64,000 nt of DNA, taken from assembly GCA_020536535.1 (NCBI GenBank), contig JAHLWZ010000831.1:1-64000 (forward strand). Reading direction: 5' to 3'. Source of the DNA: Pelomyxa schiedti (Eukaryota; Evosea; Pelobiontida; Pelomyxidae). Position 1 is the first letter of the stretch; each line of letters starts with the position of its first letter. The notes beneath the pieces were generated by a model. It was not told the origin of the DNA. It worked only from the letters and a program-made list of their open reading frames with translations, and did not search any database. Below, in pieces: positions 54,501 through 64,000 of this stretch. The translations under genes and the position numbers were made by a program.

Positions 54501-57500
54501 ATGAGAAAGGAACTCAAATCACTTGAAGAATCTCGGGATGTGTCCGTTATGAGCCTCCTTCTACTTGGTGCAGTGTGGGATGATGGCAGTATAAGAAAGG
54601 AGGACGTACTGTCCCTTCTAAATGGTGATGCTGATATGGGCACTATCATCCGTCAAAACCAAGAGCTCCTGGGGAATTTTTTCATGAAACGGCTAATGCT
54701 CCCCTCAGCACCTCTCACCGAGTCTTTGATCTCTAGTTTCATGTGTGGATGTCATGCAAGTCCCTTTTCATGACATATTGAATAGATCATTTCTTCATTG
54801 GGCAACACCAAAGAAGTCCTATTACAATCAAGTGATAAAAACCATTGTAGAGTGTTCCAAGAAATTCGACACGTTGATCGGATTGACCAATGTGAACATA
54901 CCCTCATGCACTCGTCTCTTCAGATTAATTACTGATTTAGTTCACACAGCATCAATTTGTGACACAATAGAACCAATTGGTGTGCTCTTATTACACAAAG
55001 ACTTCGTTCAATGACAGGGGAAACCAAAAAGAATGGATAAATGCCATAGATTCAATAGCCACTAGCCCTCACATAATGGTACATTACTTTGGATGGTGTG
55101 CTGTGAGTGGAGCTTGGACACAGTTTCCACATACAGTTATGAGTGTTGCCCTGCCTTCACTGTCAGCTGTTCTTCGGGTAATATTTCTCTTTTTTGCGCT
55201 GATCAGTGACCTAGTTCAGGTGTACTCAGATTCCTTATATCAGCCCCAGTTCGATGCAGTTAGAAGTACAGAAGCTCTTGCACCAGTAACTCTGTTCCAT
55301 CCCTCTTTTAATTGACATACATTCAGGAACTGAAGCCCGAGTTATTGAAGATTGTCCCCAATCTCCTCACCAATTTTAGTGGATTTGCCAATGAGATTAT
55401 GAAAGCAACCTGCAGACTGATAGAGGAAGCCGATGCTTGTGAGGTCTCACTGTTGGTGTTGAAGACAATCGTATGTTACTGAATTTTTTCAGGTTCCGTC
55501 TTTGTTGACCTGGGTTGGAGGACTATATGAGCAATTTGTAACATCCAACGAAACCTATCAGACAAAAAACTTTTCTTTTGTAGCTCGAGCATTGTTAGAG
55601 CAGATAATTAAGTCTCACACTGTTCATGTGGCTCACGAGATTCCCAATTTATTATGTATCTTCAGCTGAATTTTATCTTTTTTTAACACACCCAAAAGCT
55701 GTTGTTACTTCACTGTGTATTTGTCCTTGGATAACTGTAGATGTTGTCTCCCGGTTGCTTGACATAGTTAAACCAATTTTTAATCAGTTACCTTTCCTCT
55801 AAAGCATCTTTCCTCTTTAACAACGCAATAAAGGCATAATAAATCCGTTGGCTCCGCTTTTGAGATGAGTTCATTCTCTGAACTACTCTCTGCATTTGAG
55901 AAACATCCTCATTGTGACCACTTATTATTACTTGTGGCGACAGTCTTTGCAGATCTGTCTGAGGAGAAAAAGCAAATAGTATGGGAGGGTTTTCCTGATA
56001 AGTATCTCACATGAGTAAAAAAAAAAAGATTGTTCATATCCTCAATGTGTGGATCTCGAAAGAAAGATGGGATGGAGAACTTATCTGGGGCAGACTGAAA
56101 GGAAAATTCCTTTTCCTTATGCACAAAACGTGAATATGCACATAGGTTTTCATCAACTGTTTTCTGCGTCTGTTGGTTCTGCTGTTAATGCTACCGTACT
56201 TCAACCACTTGTCTTGCCCTTGTGTAAGTTAGTGGAGCCATTTTGGAGTACTTATAGTCAACTTGCTGATAGCATGATCCAAGTAGGGGCAAAACGTAAA
56301 CAAAAAGAATTCTTACGCTTCAATTGAGGCAGCAGTGGAGTGTGTTACTTCATTTGGTCTTCCCGAGTTTTGGACATCTGTACAAGTAGTATTAAGTTGG
56401 TGCCAAGAATTGCAGGCCATAAAAAAATGGCACTGCTCTGGAGCTCTTCTGTGCTTTACAATTAAAGCTACTGGTAACCAGCCTCACAATATCTGTCGTT
56501 CCTTAACAATTTCAGTAAATATTATGCAATCCAATGCACCTAAAAATGGGATACCCTCTGAGGTTTCATTTTGCCCAAGTGGCACTACTTTTCATTCTCC
56601 GACAGATCATTGAATTATATGCAAAATGTTTGTCCAGTCGCTCCATGCAAGCACCACGCCTCAAGTGGAGACAGAAATCCATTATTTATATGCAAGACCT
56701 TCTCAGACCAGAAACCCAGATATCACCTCCTTCACTGGTACCCTCTTTTACTGGAAGAAAAACCTTACATGCCTCAAGACGCATTTTGTTTCTGTTATTC
56801 AAACCGCTTTAGAGCACCCAGAACCAGAACTGCGGGAGGCTGGCCTTCAACTAATTCTCCACTCCATTGAAACGCTTTCCCCCAACCTTGGTACATTGTC
56901 AGGGTATATTCCATTTCTCAAACAACTCCAAGGGCCTATCAGATCTGTGTGGTCATGGGTGTTCAACGTTGCCTTGCTTGACAATTTCCCAAAAATTCGA
57001 ATGATAGCGCTTACGGTCATAGAACGCGTGTGTATTATCTCTCTTGCCACCCTTCTGAGAAATGTCAGTTCCTACCCTTTATTTTGACTGAGGAAATCTC
57101 CGTGTTTTCCTTGACTTTCTTCAAACTTTGCTCCGAGTTGCTAGTGCAAGGGCGACCTAGTATAACCTTCGTTTAGAGACATAAGACTAATCAAAACTAG
57201 ATTCCATGTGTCATTCTCGTATTGGGCTCGAATTACTTGCCATGTTCATTTGTCATCACTCTGAGATTGTAACACAAATTCCAATATCACTGTGGGAATC
57301 TGTTAAGGTGCAGCAGATCTTTCACCAATTTCGGTTTTTTTTAAAAAAAAAAGTGTGTCCAAGAAAGAGTTCCTTCCTGTGCAGCTTTGGCTGGAAAAAT
57401 ACTACTCACTAAATTAGGTACATCTCCTCCTACATGTAATTTGTTTGATTCTTCCAGATCCGAAGTGCGGCTCCATTGTCACTACAGATATAAAAGCACC

Positions 57501-58941
57501 AGTAAGTAGACCCTCAGAAATATTGGACCCTGAAACTGCTGAACTGAGAGATACAATTTTACGGTTGGTCTCATTGTAATTCTCTGATGTTTACATTTGT
57601 TTTCCAAAGAGTTGTGGTAAAGTACCAGGCTGAAGATAAACTAGAAGCGGGAAAGAAAATAGATGTAAAACGGCTGACGCTTTACGCTCAAGAAGCAGCT
57701 GTTGAGCTCTCGATAAGAAGGACACCTCAAAGCGAAACTGTTTCTAACGATTCTACCTGTGAAGTATCAAATAAACACGTTCCTGAGAAAACAGAGTTTC
57801 CCTCAAGGTATCTAGACGGGGTAGCAGGCACCTAAACAGTTTACAGAGAAACTCTTCTTCTGCGAATTCAGTCATTAGAGAAGGAAATTGAGGAGGAAAA
57901 CAAGTGCGAGTACCTTTTCTGAAATACCAATAACAAAATTACAGCCGAGAACTTATCAAACGAGTGCAGAAAAGAATTGTGCTTCCTTTTTTTCCTCTCC
58001 CTCTCTTAAGACATGATTTAGGAGCTTGATACCATTCTAACACATGAAAGGGAGATAGAGTACCACAGGTATGTTTCTACAACAAATCCGTTATTAAAAC
58101 ACTCATTCGCCCTTCAGGCAGCAACTACGTAAACATGAGGCACTCCTTAGGCTCCGCCAAGAGCAAGAAACAACGGCTCTGAAAGTATGCTCAACCCATG
58201 ACTGACAGGACTTGTTAATTCCCACACAGGATATTGAACGACAAATCGCTATTGAGGAGGAACGGGAAAAGACGAAACAACTCAAACACAAAGTTGACAT
58301 GGACTCTGAGCACCAAACCCAACTTCGCCTGGAAAGGAAAGCCACTGCAGTGTGCTTCCAACAGAAATTATGTGTGCCTGATACTTTTTAGCCAAGAGAA
58401 CGAGAGCAGTATAGTGCACGTGCTAGAGAGCGAGAAAGGGAGAAAGAAACAGTTCATATACGTCAAGAGCCTGCTATAACAATCACAACAACCCTTACTC
58501 CAACGGTTGATATGGGCCAACTACAAATGCAACCATCTGGGTGCATCAGCCCTCCAATTTCCACATCTACCCCACCACCAGTACCTTCAGCCCTGCCAGC
58601 ACTTCCACCAACACCCCTTCAAACACAGGCCCAGCCAGTAGTTCTCACAACAGGTAAGAAACACCCCAAATGGAAATTAAAACCTAACAACAATAAAGGT
58701 TCAATACCTGAGGATGCAGATGAAGGTACTTACTTTTTTTTATTCCTTTAACTCAGTGAAAATTAGATACGGACTTGGTGCAACCAGTTCAATCATTCCA
58801 GCCATATGGTCAAATACCAGGGTAACCCCACTTCCAACCACTGACATCCAACTTATTACGCTACATAGGCAAAAAGTTACCGTGACAAAAACTTCGCGCC
58901 GAAGAGCACCCGACCCTCGCTCAAGGCCAAAGAACCTCTGA
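51509..58941 (+). CDS. Very large protein with XRCC1/discoidin-like N-terminal module and helical body
   Basis: Start MMHHGQTGQQQQTAATTQST, a Gln/Thr-rich leader, then 'VRGVSKEVPGSKASALCEPD', 'RTFWSSNSTAKEMVLLEL', 'EETCIVSQIKVHNKSVNDWE', 'RGNPISIYYIQVFGIEVPG' and 'PEFQPVIDTLSALV', recovered across four introns. This jelly-roll-like module resembles F5/8C or XRCC1-N folds, and I recall similar sequence at the N-terminus of a large uncharacterised plant protein. The body to about 57500 is helical ('HLTLLREISKKLSPFSFYLQ', 'LREAGLQLILHSIETLSPNL', 'FNVALLDNFPKIRMIALTVI') and may be HEAT/ARM-like. The end has a charged coiled coil (REIEYHRQQLRKHEALLRLR, DIERQIAIEEEREKTKQLKH) and a Pro-rich plus 'RQKVTVTKTSRRRAPDPRS' tail. 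Over 25 introns; treating it as one gene is an inference from continuous coding on one strand. Confidence 0.65.
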
Positions 58942-59189
58942 GGATAGATGTTCGAAATCATTTATTTTTTCTATTTTTCTATTTCAAACGAAAAGCAGTT
59001 GCTAGATTTAATTAAATCGCCGGCAATGGTACGACACTCAACAACACAGTGGCAGCAGTTCCCTGCGGCGATAAACAAACAAAAAAGCTTTGTGTTGGTG
59101 TCACATCTCAATAAAAATGGTAGATCCGAAGACAAACGCGGTTAAGGCGAGAATACTTGTTCAGCAAGAGTGTCCATGGCAAACAAAAG

Positions 59190-60205
59190 ATGGGTGTAGA
59201 TAGGAGGCAGATGACCCACAGGGAACTTGCTGGTATCGCTGCTGTTCGTTCATCGTAATACTAACCCCTTTTCTCCCCCTTTGTGTTTTTCTTAAATTAC
59301 AGAGGGCAAGAAAGATGAACTGAAGTTTTTCAAACTCGGCAAACCTTGTTTGTATTCTTAACAAATGTAATTCCGATTTTCACTTTCTCTCCCTCAAGTG
59401 AGACATATCACTGACGACAGTGAGTATGCCAACGCTGGAATTAGGAATCCCAAAATTATGATTACCACAGCACACGAGCCCTCTAACACCTTGCGCCAGT
59501 TTGCCAAGGTAAATAACCACGCTTGTGTACCGGTACCCTGAAACAACCAAAAGGAAATGTCCAAAGTCATTCCAAACTCTTACAGTTTCAACCGCGGCCG
59601 CCATCCCATCAAGGAATTGATACAAGCATGCAGAGAGAATGATGTAACAGACTTCATTCAACTTTTTGAAACCAGGGGCGTGCCCACATCCATGTTTGTG
59701 AGTCACATGCCACTTGGTCCCACTGCATATTTTGGATTGTGCAATTGTGTCATGCGGAAGGAAATGGAGAATCCCCCGCCAATTTCTACCCAATACCCAC
59801 ATTTGGTCTTCCACAACTTCACCACACCCCTTGGAAAACGGGTAATTTCACCTTCAAATTGCTTTTGCTCGACTTTTATTGACCCATTACTTCCAGGTAA
59901 CAACAATATTGAAAAGTCTCTTCCCTGTTCCAAAAGCAGACAGCAACCGCACCATTTCATTCATCAACCAAAACGACTACATATCTTTCAGGTAACGCAA
60001 GCATAGGAAGACTTGTTTCTAATCTGCACCCAGACATCACCTCTACAAACACGACGGACCTGACATAGCATTGACCAATGTGGGCCCGCAGTTCGAACTC
60101 AGGCTGTTCCGTATCACGCTAGGGACCATCGATGACAAAACCGCACAAGTAGAATGGGTGCTACACAACTTCATGAACAGCACCAAATCTGCTGTACTAC
60201 TGTGA
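59190..60205 (+). CDS. IMP4: U3 snoRNP protein IMP4 (Brix domain), N-terminally short
   Basis: Six exons (59190-59232, 59303-59347, 59399-59508, 59554-59841, 59897-59991, 60034-60205) encode 250 aa. IMP4/Brix signatures: 'NAGIRNPKIMITTAHEPSN', 'SYSFNRGRHPIKELIQACRE', 'RGVPTSMFVSHMPLGPTAYF', 'PHLVFHNFTTPLGKRVTTIL', 'SLFPVPKADSNRTISFINQN', 'DYISFRHHLYK', 'IALTNVGPQFELRLFRITLG'. It works in the nucleolus in early 18S rRNA processing with the U3 snoRNA. Typical IMP4 has about 290 aa and starts with a basic MLRRxAR... helix; here the best model starts MGVDRRQMTHRELAEGKKDE and lacks about 40 residues. An upstream exon (near 59121-59160) could restore some of them. Confidence 0.92.
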
Positions 60206-60422
60206 AGTAAGCTTACAGAATAAAATAAGCACCCCGATCTTTTCCCTCAGAGAAAATGATCACCTGGTGGGTGTTTTTTTACGGAATCTCCTCACCAACA
60301 CCCCAGAGAGGCAACTCTCCGCCCCTTTTTTTTCTCTGTCCCTTCTCCGTCACCCGTTAGTGGCGAGAGGTTTTTATCCACCACACTTAAAAAATAATTA
60401 GTTATTATTTAAGTAAGCTGAT

Positions 60423-61842
60423 ATGCGATCCTCATTGCTTAGGAGTACTGTGGTTGTGTGCGTCCTCGTGGCTGCCGTTGTTACTCCAGCATGCAGTAGT
60501 AAAATCGGCATCATAATAAGTGATTGGGGTGAAGCAGACTCGTGTGACCAAGTGGAATCCTTCACAAAGGTATTCACTTGTTTGGTACTACTTTTTTTTT
60601 TTTTTCCCACTAACTTGGCATCGTTTAATCTTGAAGGCTGTAATGGCGAGCCCTGTCATTGATCAGGACTCTATCCCTCCCGAGATATTCGCAGATATGA
60701 TTTGGGCTACTGACGGGGGAGACATTATGGCCGAGGTATGAAGCTTTTGTGCCAAAGTGACTCATTCATTCCTCAGTATTTGACGTTCAATTGTGATACA
60801 AAGTTCACTGCAAATACTGTTGCTAGGGCAAGTGTTATGGATTCGTATCTCAGCTCTTTAGGTTACAATGTGAAAACCTACGTAGGTATCTAAAATGTCG
60901 TGTTACCACAAAAAAAAGGAAATTGGCCTGTAGTACTAACTTTTCTGTTTTCCCCTTGACAAGGTTGGCTTTACACTTCACCATTCCTTGAGGATGTGAT
61001 GCTCCAGGCCAAAGAAGATGGCGTGGACACCTTTTACATCACAACCCCTGAGGTGCAGTACAGTACCCTCATTGGTGAACTTGCGTGGAATTCCTCCCGT
61101 GATATAGCAAAGAAGTACAACTGGTCTGATGTACACATTTACGGGATTCCGACATACTATGACGGTAACAGTTAGTATCTCACAGTGTAAACTTATTATC
61201 CCAAAGACATCGATTACAACACTTTCTTGCAACAATGGATTACCAATGGTATCTCCAACTCATTCCCATCAGTGGATCCTTCAAAGGTTAGTCCCTCCCA
61301 ATTTCTGGCACAAGTAATGTTCTGAAGATATGTGTATTACTGACAGCCCATGGAGTTCCAGAGTCTGACACATTGGTTGACCCCTGGGTCAATCAAACAC
61401 TGTACACTTTCGATCAAGCCAATACTGCCCTGACTGAACTGGGTTATTCCGTGTACTTTGGGTGGCAAAATCATGGAGTTCTTTGGACACAACCTACCGA
61501 CATGGTATTCTTCCATCTGCGCAAAGTGCATTTAAACTCCTCTCCAATCAACCCAATCATATTTTCCCAAACGTAACAAAATATTAGGACCAGGCTAAGG
61601 AGATTGGGAAAGCACTATGCCCATATGCGGTTATCTCTGGGGCGATCACTTTCACTGTTGACTGTTCAGAGACCCTGTATGATGGTGTATATGCCCAAAG
61701 AGGCCAGATACTGGCAGTTAATCCAAAAAAACAAGTCTCCGTACTACCAAACTTCAATGATGATTCTGCCTGGGCAACTTTGGTTGGTGCCATAATGGCC
61801 GACTTCATCAGTGGCCAAAAACCAGTTGTACTTGTATTCTAA
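60423..61842 (+). CDS. Secreted/ER ferrochelatase-like protein
   Basis: A signal peptide (MRSSLLRSTVVVCVLVAAVV) leads to a chelatase fold: 'SKIGIIISDWGEADSCDQVE', 'IWATDGGDIMAEYLTFNCDT', 'VMDSYLSSLGYNVKTYVGWL', 'GVDTFYITTPEVQYSTLIGE', 'VHIYGIPTYYDGD', 'KICVLLTAHGVPESDTLVDP', 'GYSVYFGWQNHGVLWTQPT', 'ITFTVDCSETLYDGVYAQRG', 'QVSVLPNFNDDSAWATLVGA'. The AHG(x)P His and the SETL Glu match the two catalytic positions of HemH-type ferrochelatases, and the tail matches the 'xLNDxPxF' region. At least seven introns. Ferrochelatases insert Fe2+ into protoporphyrin in mitochondria, plastids or bacteria; a signal-peptide version has no such location, so substrate and role are open. Confidence 0.82.
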
Positions 61843-61939
61843 AGAAGATAAAAAAAAAAAAAGAAAACCCTTTTTTTTTGGAATTGGGTTCTCTAAGTGT
61901 TGACAGGAATTCAATCGAAGAAAAAAGTACAACAAAAAC

Positions 61940-64000
61940 TCAAAGAGAAGAACTCGTTGGGGTTGAGCCAGAAGTCAAAGCTGAGGCTCCACCCGAGCCA
62001 GTGACCCTCTGTGTGTTTCTCAGTCTTGAGCTCATGGAGAGAGCGGCCTTGCGCATCTCTGCTGCCCGCTGCTGTGGTGATGGTGGGGCTGATGAGGGTG
62101 ATACAGAAGGGTTCAGGGGTGTTGTTGGTGTCGGGGCTGTGTTCGGTGTTATTGCCGGCTGTGCTGCAGAAGTGGGTGTTGTTGCTTGTGCAGTAGGTGC
62201 GGGTGTGAATGTGGATGCGGCTGAGGAGGAGGCTGTGGAAGTGGAATTGGGTGTGACGGGATTCATATCTGGTTGTTGTTGTGTTGGGAAGTAGCTTGCG
62301 GGTGATAATGGTGATGAGATTGGGGGTGATGTGGGTGTGGTGTTTGCGGCTGTGGTTGGGGATTGTGTGGGTGTTAGCATGGATTGCGCTAGGACGACCG
62401 GAGAAATGGCGCTCTGTTATTGGGGTTTGTTTTTTTTTTTTTTTTGGTTTGATTAGGGACGGGCAAAATAAAAAGAAAAGAAGGAAAAAACTTGCCTTTC
62501 TGGTTTGATGGAGTTGACCCCAGCTGGGTTTCTTGGTCTTGGAACGGGAGTTCAACTGGGCTTCCAGGTTTTTGATTTGAACCTTCCTTAACATTAAAAT
62601 GCATACTTGAGTGAGAAAGTACAACCTGCAGCCTTTCCACTTCAGCTCTTTGCTCATTTATGATTGACTTATCTTGATTGAGTTCCTTTTGCGTTACTTC
62701 TAACTTGTTGAGGGTTGACGTGTGAAATTGTGCTATTTGTTCAACTTGGTGTATTGCTTCCTCCTCTACTGTAGTTATATTGGCAATGGGGAAATGTGAA
62801 AAATACTTTGTTTTTTTTGTTCAAGAAGGTCTTCTCGATGCTTTTGCTCTTCAGAAGCTAATCTATCAATTAAGTATTGATTTTCTTTCTTCAAGGTACG
62901 AAGTTCAACGTTTACTGATAAGGGTTATTGGAATAATTATATTTTGCTCTACATTTCAGTTCTTTCTCTGAAACGACATTGTCCTCATCCTCTTCCTCTT
63001 GATTGGAAACGACAGTTATGGAATTGACCTTTCCTCTCCGTGTGGAAACTTTTATGGTTGCCATAGATTCTACCAGGGATTCGCCCTAGGTAGTCATAAG
63101 TTGACAATGATGTTGGGTTGGGAATGCACTTCAGCAGCCTTTAAGCGTTCTTTGAAACTCTATTGAGACGAACTCAGGTTTATACAGAATTAGTATGTCT
63201 GCTCACCTCCTCTGACTGTCTTACTGCCTCCGATATTGCTTGTATTTTGGCAACGTTCTCTTGATGCAGTTTGTGGTTGATAACTTTTTCGACCATAATT
63301 TGCTGAATAATCAAATATAGAATTGCCACAGAATAAGTGATGTCAAACAGGGTGAAACCAATGTGCACTGTATCAGAACAGAAAAACAAATTGTCACTAC
63401 ACCCATTTAGCACAACACTACATAACCCAAGTACACAAGAAAGTGCCCATTGATAAAAGGGGAAGACTTGCATTTTGCAGTTCGGCAATCTCTGCGGCAT
63501 GTTCATCTTCCAACTGTCTTTTCTCTTGTTCAGTTACCCTGTAAGTACCATTGGCGGAAGAAAAACAATGGAATTAAGAGCAACTTGAGGAGGTCCCTAG
63601 ACTTTTGCATGAGTTGCTTCATGGCCAACCTCAAGGAGTGAACCTGGTCACGCAGAACTGGTCCCAAAAGTTAGGTCATCACCGAATACAAATTCACAAG
63701 TTAAAAAAAAAAAGTACCTTCAGGATCACTCTCCTCGTCTTCTTCTTCTTCATCTTCGTCATCATCCTCCTCACCTTGCCCCTTATCATCTGACTCCTCA
63801 TCCTTCTCTCCCTCATCATCATCAGAATCATCATCGGAATTGTTATCAGAATCATCGTCTGCCTCTCGGCTTGACGACAGTCCTGCTGCCTCCACTCCCT
63901 TCCCACTCTGATCATTGCCTTGCACACTTGAACTAGTGGTCGGCGCGATTCTTGCGTTGGATTCAGCTGCGTTTATAGGTGGCGTGTGAGTACCAGCAGG
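61940..64000 (-). CDS. Acidic, coiled-coil protein with Pro/Ser/Thr tail (5' end outside window)
   Basis: Reading inward from 64000 the minus strand encodes 'HTPPINAAESNARIAPTTSS', a strongly acidic block (DDDSDNNSDDDSDDDEGEKD), 'LRDQVHSLRLAMKQLMQKSR', then coiled-coil exons 'VTEQEKRQLEDEHAAEIAEL', 'IMVEKVINHKLHQENVAKIQ', 'SMATIKVSTRRGKVNSITVV', 'KKENQYLIDRLASEEQKHRE', 'VEEEAIHQVEQIAQFHTSTL', 'VQIKNLEAQLNSRSKTKKPS'. The last exon is a Thr/Pro/Ser tail ending TSGSTPTSSSL. Two introns appear to use GC donors (gcaagt; about 63472 and 62496). No enzyme domain is seen. A long coiled coil with acidic head suggests a structural or scaffold protein. Confidence 0.75.

Noticed and set aside
61911-62294. 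Plus-strand Gly/Val/Cys-rich ORF.
   Set aside because: Antisense to the Thr/Pro/Ser tail of the minus-strand coiled-coil gene; Val/Gly/Cys richness is the complement of that low-complexity sequence.

Overview
The window is nuclear DNA of an intron-rich, gene-dense protist. Evidence: 29 gene models packed at about one per 2.2 kb on both strands; almost every gene is split by short GT-AG introns (mostly 25-110 nt); ribosomal proteins are eukaryotic (uL3, eS8); TFIID, IMP4, Rab, RBR ligase and receptor-kinase genes are present; AATAAA signals follow several stops. The family content (lineage-specific ankyrin-like and 'SPLLLSV' families, vWA-Hint proteins, a plant-style LRR receptor kinase with an MSP-like juxtamembrane segment) suggests an amoebozoan, possibly an archamoeba such as Pelomyxa. 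That assignment is an inference from family resemblance and was not searched. There are no bacterial operons, tRNAs, rRNAs or CRISPR arrays that I can support.

Layout. 1-8.4 kb: a partial member of a GC-rich lineage family (minus), a DXD glycosyltransferase with a multi-pass C-terminus, an ankyrin-like protein, and a second GC-rich family gene cut off by a 1.3 kb terminal-inverted-repeat element. 8.5-13.4 kb: RBR E3 ligase, ribosomal protein uL3, seven-bladed RCC1 protein. 13.4-22.2 kb (all minus): a Ser/acidic coiled-coil protein, a large LRR receptor-like kinase, and an F-box-like/PPP phosphatase fusion. 22.4-31.6 kb: a secreted PPC-like repeat protein, two tandem paralogues of unknown function, ribosomal protein eS8, a small unknown protein and a vWA protein. 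31.6-32.7 kb is the only gap over 1 kb. 32.7-47.7 kb: an unknown protein, a 16-LRR protein with a PINK1-like (probably pseudo-) kinase, a Pro-rich/CH-domain membrane protein, TAF7, an RRM protein, a RapZ-C-domain protein and a Rab GTPase. 47.9-64 kb: a double-vWA/Hint protein, a very large solenoid-like protein with an XRCC1/discoidin-like N-terminus, IMP4, a secreted ferrochelatase-like protein, and a partial coiled-coil gene running off the right edge.

Themes. Neighbouring genes are mostly unrelated in function. Three patterns stand out: (i) repeat proteins (two LRR proteins and the RCC1 protein) are built one repeat per exon, each with a constant intron phase; (ii) two core ribosomal proteins, uL3 and eS8, both carry low-complexity Lys/Ala/Glu insertions inside conserved domains; (iii) several unusual domain fusions occur (F-box+PPP, LRR+PINK1-like kinase, vWA+vWA+Hint, TM+PxxP+CH). 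All splice models were worked out by hand from reading frame, splice signals and family conservation. Exon junctions are reliable where conserved motifs cross them and approximate elsewhere.
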